The position numbers and the translations under genes were made by a program. The notes below the pieces were generated by a model. That model was not told where the DNA came from. It ran no database searches and worked only from the letters and a program-made list of their open reading frames with translations. DNA of 64,000 nucleotides from positions 21,915,029-21,979,028 of the forward strand of contig NC_087068.1 of NCBI RefSeq assembly GCF_963678635.1, written 5' to 3'. This DNA comes from Symsagittifera roscoffensis (lineage: Eukaryota; Xenacoelomorpha; Acoela; Convolutidae). Positions 13,077 through 23,655 of the stretch are shown here, in pieces (positions within the stretch are counted from its first letter, which is position 1; each line of letters begins with the position of its first letter).

Positions 13077-13689
13077 TTCTTGGGACAGGGCAGTCTTGGG
13101 ACAGGGCAGTCTTGGGACAGGGCAGTCTTGGGACAGGGCAGTCTTGGGACAGGGCAGTCTTGGGACAGAGCATTCTTGGGACAGGCAGTCTTGGGACAGG
13201 CAGCCTTGGGACAGGCAGTCTTGAGACAGGCAGTCTTGTGACAGGCAGTCTTGGGACGGTACCAGAAAGTCTTGGGACAGGCAGTCTTGTGACAGGCAGT
13301 CTTGGGACAGGCAGTCTTGGGACAGGCAGTCTTGGGACAGGCAGTCTTGGGACAGGCAGGCTTGGGACAGGCACTCTTGGGACAGGCAGTCTTGGGACAG
13401 GCAGTCTTGGGACAGGCATTCTTGGGACAGGGCAGTCTTGGGACAGGCAGTCTTGGGACAAGGCAGTCTTGGGCAGGCAGTCTTGGGACAGAGCAGTCTT
13501 GGGACAGGCAGTCTTGGGACAGGCAGTCTTGGGACAGGCAGTCTTGGGACAGGCAGTCTTGGGACAGGCAGTCTTGGGACAGGCAGTCTTGGGACAGGCA
13601 GTCTTGGGACAGGCAGTCTTGGGACGGGCAGCCTTGGGACGGTACCAGAAAGTCTTGGGACAGGCAGTCTTGGGACAGGCAGTCTTGGG

Positions 13690-14930
13690 ACAGGCAGTCT
13701 TGGGACGGTACCAGAAAGTCTTGGGACAGGCAGTCTTGTGACAGGCAGTCTTGGGACAGGCAGTCTTGGGACAGGCAGTCTTGGGACAGGAAGTCTTGGG
13801 ACAGGCAGTCTTGGGACAGGCAGTCTTGGGACAGGGCAGTCCTGGGACAGGGCAGTCTTGGGACAGGGCAGTCTTGGGACAGGCAGTCTTGGGACAGGCA
13901 GTCTTGGGACAGGCAGCCTTGGGACGGTACCAGAAAGTCTTGGGACAGGCAGTCTTGGGACAGGCAGTCTTGGGACAGGCATCCTTGAGACACGCAGTCT
14001 TGGGACGGTACCAGAACGGTAACAGGCAGTCTTGGGACAGGCAGTCTTGGGACATGAAGTCTTGGGACAGGCAGTCTTGGGACAGGCAGTCTTGGGACAG
14101 GGCAGTCTTGGGACAGGGCAGTCTTGGGACAGGGCAGTCTTGGAACAGGGCAGTCTTGGGACAGGGCAGTCTTGGGACAGAGCAGTCTTGGGACAGGCAG
14201 TCTTGGGACAGGCAGCCTTGGGACAGGCAGTCTTGAGACAGGCAGTCTTGGGACAGGCAGTCTTGGGACGGTACCAGAAAGTCTTGGGACAGGCAGTCTT
14301 GTGACAGGCAGTCTTGGGACAGGCAGTCTTGGGACAGGCAGTCTTGGGACAGGCAGTCTTGGGACAGGCACTCTAGGGACAGGCAGTCTTGGGACAGGCA
14401 GTCTTGGGACAGGCATTCTTGGGACAGGGCAGTCTTGGGACAAGCAGTCTTGGGACAGGGCAGTCTTGGGACAGGCAGTCTTGGGACAGGCAGTCTTGGG
14501 ACAGGCAGTCTTGGGACAGGCAGTCTTGGGACGGGCAGCCTTGGGACGGTACCAGAAAGTCTTGGGACAGGCAGTCTTGGGACAGGCAGTCTTGGGACAG
14601 GCAGTCTTGGGACGGTACCAGAAAGTCTTGGGACAGGCAGTCTTGTGACAGGCAGTCTTGGGACAGGCAGTCTTGGGACAGGCAGTCTTGGGACAGGAAG
14701 TCTTGGGACAGGCAGTCTTGGGACAGGCAGTCTTGGGACAGGGCAGTCCTGGGACAGGGCAGTCTTGGGACAGGGCAGTCTTGGGACAGGCAGTCTTGGG
14801 ACAGGCAGTCTTGGGACAGGCAGCCTTGGGACGGTACCAGAAAGTCTTGGGACAGGCAGTCTTGGGACAGGCAGTCTTGGGACAGGCATCCTTGAGACAC
14901 GCAGTCTTGGGACGGTACCAGAACGGTAAC
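13690..14930 (+). repeat. Block duplication in the array, period 907 bp
   Basis: A rare pattern, CATCCTTGAGACACG followed by GGTACCAGAACGGTAAC and then a GACATGAAG variant, occurs at 14007 and 14914 (KpnI sites exactly 907 bp apart). A CAGTCCTGGG variant upstream is also shared. Such private variants are good long-read landmarks. Confidence 0.85.
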
Positions 14931-16249
14931 AGGCAGTCTTGGGACAGGCAGTCTTGGGACATGAAGTCTTGGGACAGGCAGTCTTGGGACAGGCAGTCTT
15001 GGGACAGGCAGTCTTGGGACAGGCAGTCTTGGGACAGGCAGTCTTGGGACAGGCAGTCTTGGGACAGGCAGTCTTGGGACAGGCAGCCTTGGGACGGTAC
15101 CAGAAAGTCTTGGGACAGGCAGTCTTGTGACAGGCAGTCTTGGGACAGGCAGTCTTGGGACAGGCAGTCTTGGGACAGGAAGTCTTGGGACAGGCAGTCT
15201 TGGGACAGGCAGTCTTGGGACAGGGCAGTCTTGGGACAGGGCAGTCTTGGGACAGGGCAGTCTTGGGACAGGGCAGTCTTGGGACAGAGCGTCTTGGGAC
15301 AGGCAGTCTTGGGACAGGCAGCCTTGGGACAGGCAGTCTTGAGACAGGCAGTCTTGGGACAGGCAGTCTTGGGACGGTACCAGAAAGTCTTGGGACAGGC
15401 AGTCTTGTGACAGGCAGTCTTGGGACAGGCAGTCTTGGGACAGGCAGTCTTGGGACAGGCAGTCTTGGGACAGGCAGTCTTGGGACAGGCACTCTTGGGA
15501 CAGGCAGTCTTGGGACAGGCAGTCTTGGGACAGGCATTCTTGGGACAGGGCAGTCTTGGGACAGGCAGTCTTGGGACAGGGCAGTCTTGGGCAGGCAGTC
15601 TTGGGACAGAGCAGTCTTGGGACAGGCAGTCTTGGGACAGGCAGTCTTGGGACAGGCAGTCTTGGGACAGGCAGTCTTGGGACAGGCAGTCTTGGGACAG
15701 GCAGTCTTGGGACAGGCAGCCTTGGGACGGTACCAGAAAGTCTTGGGACAGGCAGTCTTGTGACAGGCAGTCTTGGGACAGGCAGTCTTGGGACAGGCAG
15801 TCTTGGGACAGGCAGTCTTGGGACGGTACCAGAAAGTCTTGGGACAGGCAGTCTTGGGACGGTACCAGAAAGTCTTGGGACAGGCAGTCTTGTGACAGGC
15901 AGTCTTGGGACAGGCAGTCTTGGGACAGGCAGTCTTGGGACAGGCAGTCTTGGGACAGGCAGTCTTGGGACAGGCACTCTTGGGACAGGCAGTCTTGGGA
16001 CAGGCAGTCTTGGGACAGGCATTCTTGGGACAGGGCAGTCTTGGGCAGGCAGTCTTGGGACAGAGCAGTCTTGGGACAGGCAGTCTTGGGACAGGCAGTC
16101 TTGGGACAGGCAGTCTTGGGACAGGCAGTCTTGGGACAGGCAGTCTTGGGACAGGCAGTCTTGAGACAGGCAGTCTTGGGACAGGCAGTCTTGGGACAGG
16201 CAGTCTTGGGACAGGCAGTCTTGGGACAGGCAGTCTTGGGACAGGCAGT

Positions 16250-16740
16250 CTTGGACAGGCAGTCTTGGGACGGTACCAGAAAGTCTTGGGACAGGCAGTC
16301 TTGTGACAGGCGGTCTTGGGACAGGCAGTCTTGGAACAGGCAGTCTTGGGACAGGAAGTCTTGGGACAGGCAGTCTTGGGACAGGCAGTCTTGGGACAGG
16401 CAGTCTTGGGACAGGCATTCTTGGGACAGGGCAGTCTTGGGCAGGCAGTCTTGGGACAGAGCAGTCTTGGGACAGGCAGTCTTGGGACAGGCAGTCTTGG
16501 GACAGGCAGTCTTGGGACAGGCAGTCTTGGGACAGGCAGTCTTGGGACAGGCAGTCTTGAGACAGGCAGTCTTGGGACAGGCAGTCTTGGGACAGGCAGT
16601 CTTGGGACAGGCAGTCTTGGGACAGGCAGTCTTGGGACAGGCAGTCTTGGACAGGCAGTCTTGGGACGGTACCAGAAAGTCTTGGGACAGGCAGTCTTGT
16701 GACAGGCGGTCTTGGGACAGGCAGTCTTGGAACAGGCAGT
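16250..16740 (+). repeat. Block duplication in the array, period 396 bp
   Basis: A 14-bp shortened unit (CTTGGACAGG), GGTACC, CTTGTGACAGGCGGTC and CTTGGAACAGG occur in the same order at about 16250-16345 and 16646-16740. The CTTGTGAC landmark is at 16303 and 16699. Confidence 0.75.
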
Positions 16741-17552
16741 CTTGGGACAGGAAGTCTTGGGACAGGCAGTCTTGGGACAGGCAGTCTTGGGACAGGGCAG
16801 TCTTGGGACAGGGCAGTCTTGGGACAGGGCAGTCTTGGGAAAGGGCAGTCTTGGGACAGAGCAGTCTTGGGACAGGCAGTCTTGGGACAGGCAGCCTTGG
16901 GACAGGCAGTCTTGAGACAGGCAGTCTTGGGACAGGCAGTCTTGGGACGGTACCAGAAAGTCTTGGGACAGGCAGTCTTGTGACAGGCAGTCTTGGGACA
17001 GGCAGTCTTGGGACAGGCAGTCTTGGGACAGGCAGTCTTGGGACAGGCAGTCTTGGGACAGGCAGTCTTGGGACGGTACCAGAAAGTCTTGGGACAGGCA
17101 GTCTTGTGACAGGCAGTCTTGGGCCAGGCAGTCTTGGGACAGGCAGTCTTGGGACAGGCAGTCTTGGGACAGGCAGTCTTGGGACAGGCAGTCTTGGGAC
17201 AGGCAGTCTTGGGACAGGCAGTCTTGGGACAGGCAGTCTTGGGACAGGCAGTTTTGGGACGGTACCAGAAAGTCTTAGGACAGGCAGTCTTGTGACAGGC
17301 AGTCTTGGGACAGGCAGTCTTGGGACAGGCAGTCTTGGGACAGGAAGTCTTGGAACAGGCAGTCTTGGGACAGGCAGTCTTGGAACAGGGCAGTCTTGGG
17401 ACAGGGCAGTCTTGGGACAGGGCAGTCTTGGGACAGGGCAGTCTTGGGACAGGGCAGTCTTGGGATAGGGTAGTCTTGGGACAGGCAGTCTTGGGACAGA
17501 GCAGTCTTGGGACAGGCAGTCTTGGGACAGAGCAGTCTTGGGACAGGCAGTC

Positions 17553-17710
17553 TTGAACCAAAAACTTTTTATTCTTAGAATACGATTTTGTAAATAGTAA
17601 TATTGTAAATAGAAATAATTGTAAATAAAAATCAGGAGACGGAGCACGGTACCGATAGCTGAAAAAGAGCTACGGAGTCAAAGACAAAATAAAACTCGTC
17701 GCAACAAAAA
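17553..17710 (+). other. Short unique segment between array and gag
   Basis: 158 bp of A/T-rich sequence separating the last 15-bp unit from the gag ATG, including a repeated GTAAATA motif near 17590-17625. No gene seen. Confidence 0.6.
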
Positions 17711-19909
17711 ATGACATCGGTTGGCCCAAGAATTACAAAGAAGAACTTTTCAGTGAGCATGTTCAACCCAAGAAGTTCAAAAGAGAACAAGACAAAAGAC
17801 GGCGCGGAAGGGAAACAAACGGAACCCGCCATTGAGATTGACCTAGAAACACCAGAGGAGGACACAACGGGCAACACGCCAGAAACAGTAAAGGAGGAGT
17901 CTCAAGTAAAAAGAACGTCATTTACACAAAGGATAGCAATGATGGTCGGGATTAAATCAAGAGACATAGTGACGGGAGAACCGAAAGCCGAGAAAGGCAA
18001 AACATTTGGAACAGTTTCAACTATAACGACAGAATCCAACCAAGACGACGACCAGGTTAAACAGGGGGCAGCAGCCAACAATATGGCAAAAGTTGACCAT
18101 GAAACAACGACTCCTCTTGAATTGGGCGATCTGATGGCGAAACTAGATCAGATCCACAAGAAACTAAAGCACAGGGAGGAGGAAAGAGAGTTTATAAAGA
18201 AAGAATTAAGATACAACAAACACGAGTACCTGGACAACTATTTCAATCTGGCGAGAGCGACAGAGGAAAAGCTTCAGCAGATGTCAGACAAGGTAGAGGC
18301 CACTAATGGTGAGCGAGATAAGAACATCAAAAAAGACATGCAAGAGATGAAGTAACGGTATGACGCTGTAAACAGCCAGTTGGGGAGTCTGGAAACGAGA
18401 ATGGACACAATGAGGAGAGACCAAGCTGAGAGTTCATGTGCTATACAGGCAAAACTAGATACCATCTTGAGAAACTCTACATCACAAGACACACCGGTAG
18501 CGGATCGAACGCAAGGTAACAGAGTTGATTTCGTGGAACCACAACGGAACAAAAGGCAGTCAACACCGTTACCATTACCCAGGGATGCAGCGAGCACAGC
18601 ACCGGGAGGGGCCAAGACAATTATGAAAAGTACAACCGCAAATACGACGAGTGGTCCAGGTGATTCCACGACCTACAATAATGCGGGACCTGATGCCATG
18701 ACATGGGCAAGCACCTGGGAAATGATGAATAGAACATTGGAAGCGTTCGCCACGAGAAACACTGACTCGAGTGAAAGAGGAGGTGGCAAATCCAGGAAAA
18801 CTTTCAAAAAACCGAAAGAATTCAAGGATGATTCAGATGGATGCATTGACACTTGGGTAGAAGTCGTGAGGTTGCACTTGGAACAAGACAACTTGAGCGA
18901 TGAGAGGCAAGCATGCACAGCGATACTCAGCAACTTAGAAGGCACGGCGTTGAAATGCGTAGTTGCAAAGAAAGAAGAGGAACGCGACACAGCGGACAAG
19001 ATCTTCGAGATATTGTTGAATCGATTCGGGTCAGGCTTGAGGGGTCACCAAGCGATGATGAGATTCGAAAAAAGAAGGTAAAGGGACGATGAATCAATTG
19101 ATCGGTTCCTAGATGATCTCGAGAGCTTGAGACGAAGGAGTGATCCTGAAGAGTCAACAAATAGAAGCAACTTTAGCATCGCCTCGAAGTTCATCGATGG
19201 GGTGAAAAGTGACGACTTGAGAACAATGTTAGCAACGTACTATACACTGTCGAAAGATAGTGCACCGACTCCAGAAGAGATGAGACAGAAGTCAAGAGAG
19301 TACATGCTAAAGAAGCCCAAGAAGTACTCATATTCGGATAACAAGAATATGCAAGGGAGGAATCAACCACAAAGGTCGTCATGGTACAAGCCTAGAGACG
19401 ACATGGACAAACGTAGATCATGCGCAAACTGCTGGTCAGCTGATCATCACGTGGCGGATTGCACAACATACAAACAGGGGATGAAGAGTCTGGGATATGC
19501 ACCCGATGAGGAAGATATGAGCCAGATAGAAGAACACGAGTTCTATAGTGGCTTGATCATCAAGATAGGTGCGAGATGCTTCTTCTGCACTCAAGAGGGA
19601 CACTTCAGGATGGACTGTCGTTTGTTTTGGGAGACAGTCAAGAACCAGAGTCATCCCAAGCATAAGTTGGCCTTAGCGGCGGTGCAGAACCAGAGAAACA
19701 GACAAACTGAGTTTGAAACAAAAAATTCGGAAGCATCGAGTGCGGAACTGCCAACGAAGACGGTGAAAGCTGTAATGCAAGTCAACAGTGCAAAAGAGGC
19801 CACGGCCAGGAACGCCCTAGAGATAAATTATGAGAAGGCGGCGGCAGAGTCTATCAACAAAGTCAAACAGGACCTAGCGACGAAGGAAATAGAGCAACGA
19901 TTGAAATAG
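17711..19909 (+). pseudogene. gag: Gag of element 1, with in-frame stops
   Basis: One frame, opening at ATG 17711, carries all Gag-like features but is cut by TAA at 18353-18355 and TAA at 19079-19081 before ending at TAG 19907-19909. The N-terminal third is charged and probably coiled coil (about 18130-18470). A capsid-type region follows around 18800-19300. Two canonical CX2CX4HX4C zinc knuckles sit at 19421-19462 and 19577-19618. Gag would form the particle and bind RNA. No shift of frame is needed, so the stops are point lesions in an otherwise collinear gene. Confidence 0.85.
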
Positions 19910-20640
19910 GAGATCGAAAAGCAGAAGTTAAATGAGACGTTAGGTTGGTCGGTGCCGGTGCCAGAAGCCATAGCAGGGTCGACAAAGAGTGGAAATTGCA
20001 ACACTCTGAAAATGGTGACAGGAAGGCCATTCGGCATAACAAAGATCGGAGCCAGGATAAGGTCAATAATCACTGTGGGCGGCCATGAATTAACGAGGAT
20101 TTTGAACGAACCAAGCGATCAGACAATAATGCACATTGACGTGTACGCGGATTACTTGAGTGCGATAAGCCCACAGACGACGTCTAGAGCCTTGAGGGCG
20201 CTACTCACAAGAGGTGGCAGCAAGTCAGTCCGTGTTGAGAACAGATATACAGAAGCTTATGGTCCGCATGAGGTGATGCTAAACATAGATGGGATAAACA
20301 TCTATACGAAAACCATGATAAGTGGGGCAGATCTACGTGGGCAAAGAAGAACAAAAAGTGAGATCGATTGGAGACTGCGCCTTGCTGGAAGAAGATGCAA
20401 TGCACATCGAGACGGAAGCGGACGTATCAGCACATGTGCTTGACATGAGCGGCAAAAGACTCAGTTACGTGGGTTACTTGATACGGGAGCGGTCTTGAGT
20501 GTTATACCAATCTAAACTTGGGAAATAATGGGTTTCGACAAAAATGACTTGATAGACTCGAGAATACGAACAAAGGGGCGCTGCGGGTACTAGGCAGAAC
20601 ATCAATAATAGCCCTAAATCTAGGGGAACGCAACCTGTGG
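19910..20640 (+). pseudogene. Gag-pol junction and protease active site, broken
   Basis: Coding-like sequence continues in the gag frame after TAG 19907 to TGA 20441-20443. From about 20330 another frame also reads sensibly, implying indels. The retropepsin active-site motif Asp-Thr-Gly-Ala lies at 20480-20491, preceded by two leucines and followed by a hydrophobic VLSVI, in the gag frame. It ends at TAA 20513-20515. The protease would cleave the polyprotein. This copy cannot produce it intact. Confidence 0.75.
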
Positions 20641-21729
20641 ATGAGCTTTCTTGTGGTGGAGAACCTAGACGAGTCTGACCAGTTCATTTTAGGCAGAGAC
20701 TTCATCAGGAACTTCGACGTAACGATTGATCTAAACAATGCCATGTCCAGGATTCGAAACCCGGATAGGAAGTACGTAATTAAACCGGTAAATCTGATAA
20801 TGGCAAATGAGAATAAAGTGCCGGTGTTCTTGAGTAGAAGGGTAAGGCTGAAAGCGAACGAAGCGGCAATTGTAGGCTTACGGATGAAAAACTGTAATGA
20901 ATTAAGTGATAGTAAGCAAGTATGCATAGTTCCCAATCCAAACAGTCAAAGCGCTGCTGTTTTAGGAAGATCCTTCTCGATAAACAAGAGCGGTCTCTGC
21001 ATCAGTGTCTTGTTGAATAATCTTGACATACCCATTACAATCCAGAGGGGAAGGAAGTTGGGATATGCCTTACCCGTGAAAACTCGATTTGAAATGACTG
21101 AAAATGTAAAAGAGAATGAAGTAATTGAATGTCCCAATCACAGGGACAAGATTTATATCTTGAGACTATTTAAAAAAATAAAAAGTTCATCAGGTCTTGT
21201 AAAGTCACTTAAGTCGGAGACAGATGATGGACTATCGAGTTGTTCAAATTTCGCAGAAAGGCCAACACTAGGAGAAATGGAAATGGGTAAACCAGTTTTA
21301 CCTGAAATAGAGCATTTAAGGGGTAAAGTAACGGATGAACAACTCGAGGCCATCAAGGACGTACTAGAGCGGAACGAGGAAGTCTTTTCGAGACATAAGG
21401 CAGACATTGAATGTTGTAATTTTGTTGAACATGAAATAGAGCTTGAGGAGTCCGCGGTACCGCACAGAGAGGGGGCGAGGCGCATGACCCTACACAAATC
21501 GGATGCGTGTAGGAAAGAGATCGAAACGCTACTAGAGTATGATATGATAGAACCATCCAAATCACCGTGGGCGTGTGGAGTAGTGATGGCCAAAAAGAAA
21601 GGCGACCAATTGAGGTTTTGTTGTGACTTTCGATACCTGAACTCCGTCACGGTGAAGGATGCTTATCCCATACCTAGGATTGATGAGATCCTCTCGAAGT
21701 TAATGATGCAAAGTTTTTACGACTCTTGA
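20641..21729 (+). pseudogene. pol: Protease C-terminus, linker and RT N-terminus
   Basis: A 362-codon frame. Near the start it has ILGRDF followed by a hydrophobic stretch, typical of the C-terminal half of retropepsins. A linker of about 200 residues follows. The last 90 residues are RT fingers/palm: a KSPWACGVVMAKKK stretch and RFCCDFRYLN are recognisable. The frame ends just as palm motif A begins. The correct continuation is in another frame from about 21719, at a run of five T. Confidence 0.85.
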
Positions 21730-22321
21730 TTTAGGTTCGGCCTTTTGGCAGGTCCCGTTGAGGAAGCAGGACAGGGACAAAACAGGGTTCGCCTGCGAGT
21801 TGGGGCTGTTTCAATGGAAAAGGATGCCGTTTGGTCATTGCAATGCCTTGGCTACGTTTCAACGGTTGATGGCACATGCATTGATAGGTGTGACAAAGAA
21901 GTATGGCAATCTGGTAATGTGCTATATGGATGACGTGGTAATAGCGACGCCAACACTGGAAGATCACATCGAGCGACTGGACGAGGTGTTTGCATGCATG
22001 AAGAGGTCGGGGCTAAAGTGCAAACCATCAGAGTGCGAGATACTCAAGGATTCGATAAGATACTTGGGGAGGATGGTGGACAGGCACGGCATCAGACCAG
22101 ATCCAGATGCAGTTGAAGCAGTTCTAACTGGGAAATCGCCAAAAACGGAACACCAGTTGATGAGCTTACTGGGTTTTGCGAACTATTACAGAGAGTTCAT
22201 CAAGGGCTACGCGGATAAGGTATACCCGATGCGACAATTAATGAGACACAAAGGCAAGAAGTTCACGTGGAACAACGCAGCTGAAGAATCATTCCAGAGT
22301 TGTGCGAGGCACCAGTGTTAG
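21719..22321 (+). pseudogene. pol: Reverse transcriptase palm and thumb
   Basis: Reads TLDLGSAFW at the start (motif A, catalytic Asp at 21728-21730), then the FGHCNALATFQ region, then YMDD at 21923-21934 with the two catalytic Asp residues intact. An LLGFANYYREFI thumb/connection motif typical of Ty3/gypsy RTs follows. The frame stops at 22319-22321, where RNase H continues in another frame. Copies element RNA into cDNA when intact. Confidence 0.92.
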
Positions 22322-22752
22322 GGATGCCGACGGAGAAAGGGATGTACGTGCTGGATACGGATGCGTCGGTAGTCGCCATTTCTGGAAATCTCCATCAAGA
22401 ACAAGAATGGAACGGGAGGACAGTCTTGAGACCAATAGCGTACGGGAGCAAAGTCTTGAGTGATACGGAAATGATGTACGGGGCGCCGAAAGCGGAGATG
22501 TTCGAGGTGGTTACCTTTGTCGACAAATATAGAGCATACCTAGGCAGTGGGCCATTCAAGCTGCGAGCCGACAACAGGGGACTCAGCTGGCTGAAGACGT
22601 ACTCAATGGACCAGAGCTACATTGGGAGGTGGATAGTTCGCCTGGACGGGTACAACATGATAATTGAGCACAGAACAAGAGACAAACATCAAAATGCCGA
22701 TAGCTTGCCTACGAGAGACAGGAACAGAGGGAGGCGAATAGGCCAGAAATAA
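22300..22752 (+). pseudogene. pol: RNase H domain of element 1
   Basis: 150 codons. The four expected acidic residues are visible: Asp in VLDTDAS, Glu in APKAEMFE, Asp in LRADNRG and Asp in HQNADSL, in the spacing of Ty3/gypsy RNase H. It opens from TTG rather than ATG because it is really a continuation of the RT frame after an indel. It would degrade the RNA strand during cDNA synthesis. Confidence 0.88.
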
Positions 22753-22769
22753 AAGAGGGATTCTCCTTC

Positions 22770-23300
22770 ATGGATAAGGAAACGTATGATAGTCTTCCAC
22801 TCACGAGATGGCTCGACAAGTCAGGCAAACCGATACAAGATCACCCCGAATTACCAAAAGAACCTCCAGAGAAAACAATCTTGAAGAAGACCCGAGGGAT
22901 GCCGATAGGGATAATGCTCATGTCAAAAATTGTGAGAGAGACACTCAAGGCGAAGGGCTATGATCTCAACCAGGTAGAAACTGGAGAAGCACAGATAGAT
23001 GAGGACTTGATGAGAATACTCGAGAAACTGGCAGATGATAAACACGTGATCGAAGGAAAGGGCAAGGAGGAACCGGAAGTCACGATACTGCGAAGGAGTG
23101 AGACAGTCGGCGGCAAAATCTCCTTAGGAGAGAGTAATCCTGATGGGAAAGAAATCGTGCAGTCACTGGTTGACAAAATCCATGATGACATACTTGAGCG
23201 GACTCGGGTTAGGAAAAAGAAAGTGGCGTTTAAGGAGGAAGCTGAACACCTTGGAATAGGTCAAGAAACCGGGAAGTGGCCCCTTAGAGGATCGATTTAG
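22770..23300 (+). CDS. Post-RNase H region, unrecognised (176 codons)
   Basis: Starts ATG 18 bases after the RNase H stop and is rich in charged residues. The first 20 residues include a PLTRWLDKSG motif. From general familiarity with gypsy polyproteins, this resembles the segment that directly follows RNase H, so it is probably a continuation of pol rather than a separate gene. It has no HHCC zinc finger and no DDE-type motif. Confidence 0.5.
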   Translation: MDKETYDSLPLTRWLDKSGKPIQDHPELPKEPPEKTILKKTRGMPIGIMLMSKIVRETLKAKGYDLNQVETGEAQIDEDLMRILEKLADDKHVIEGKGKEEPEVTILRRSETVGGKISLGESNPDGKEIVQSLVDKIHDDILERTRVRKKKVAFKEEAEHLGIGQETGKWPLRGSI

Positions 23301-23343
23301 GAAGATACTTGAGAGAAGACAAGCTGAGTCGGGAGAAGAGAGC

Positions 23344-23655
23344 ATGGACGAAACTCTCAGTGAAACGGGGGAGGAAATGGAAGTGGGGAATACACCTGAG
23401 CCGAAACCAGCAGAGGTGGATTACACCGCCCAGGAGCTACTGCGGGACTTGAGCGGAGACGATTGGGCGGACAGTACCACGCCACCACTGACCTCATCCC
23501 ACCGTAAGAACCTGGAACTACCACTGACAGGTAAAACTTCCAACATGGGGATGATACTATTGAGTGCTGAAGAGAGGCAAAAGAATACGTTTGAGGGGAA
23601 CAAAGATATGTTTCTGGGCACTCTGGATGCGAAGGCTTGGCGGGATTTCCAGTGA
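23344..23655 (+). CDS. Acidic linker, unrecognised (103 codons)
   Basis: Begins ATG, is acidic and contains several Thr/Pro-rich stretches. It overlaps the next frame (from 23637) by 19 bases. Probably another fragment of the same 3' polyprotein, separated by indels. No motif recognised. Confidence 0.4.
   Translation: MDETLSETGEEMEVGNTPEPKPAEVDYTAQELLRDLSGDDWADSTTPPLTSSHRKNLELPLTGKTSNMGMILLSAEERQKNTFEGNKDMFLGTLDAKAWRDFQ

Larger units (their letters stand above)
2701..17264 (+). repeat. KpnI-site variant unit marking higher-order blocks
   Basis: About 60 visible copies of a 21-bp variant unit, in which GGTACC and AGAAA precede the usual GTCTTGGGAC. First at 2701 and 2875, last near 17259. 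Spacing ranges from 40 bp (15829 to 15869) to about 615 bp (3140 to 3755). It is usually followed one unit later by a CTTGTGAC variant, then GGAAG, then a run of GGGCAG units, then CAGCC and CTTGAGAC units. That order is a higher-order repeat, often about 250-290 bp long. The 21-bp length preserves reading frame. Confidence 0.85.
2565..17552 (+). repeat. ~15-kb minisatellite, 15-bp unit AGGCAGTCTTGGGAC
   Basis: Head-to-tail copies of AGGCAGTCTTGGGAC run almost without interruption from 2565 to about 17552, or about 1,000 unit lengths including the 200-N gap. Variants recur: GGGCAG or GAGCAG (16-bp units), GGAAG, CTTGTGAC, CTTGAGAC, CAGCC, CATTC, GGGCAGG (two bases short), and a 21-bp unit starting GGTACCAGAAA. 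Because 15 is divisible by three, long frames stay open on both strands, reading pentapeptides such as TGSLG, GQAVL and DRQSW on + and PKTAC, PVPRL and LSQDC on -. One minus frame is open from 17647 to 7226. The periodicity alone explains these frames, so I do not call them genes. Confidence 0.97.

Noticed and set aside
2565-17552. CRISPR-like array
   Set aside because: Units are directly adjacent with no unique spacers and the context is eukaryotic retroelement DNA.
2565-17552. Telomeric or strong G-quadruplex repeat
   Set aside because: GGG runs occur only once per 15 bp with long loops, and the unit is not a telomere motif.
7226-17647. Giant minus-strand repeat protein of over 3,400 residues, plus dozens of similar frames on both strands
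   Set aside because: All follow from a stop-free 15-bp unit. The minus frame opposes the retroelement genes, crosses the N gap and has no non-repeat domain of note.
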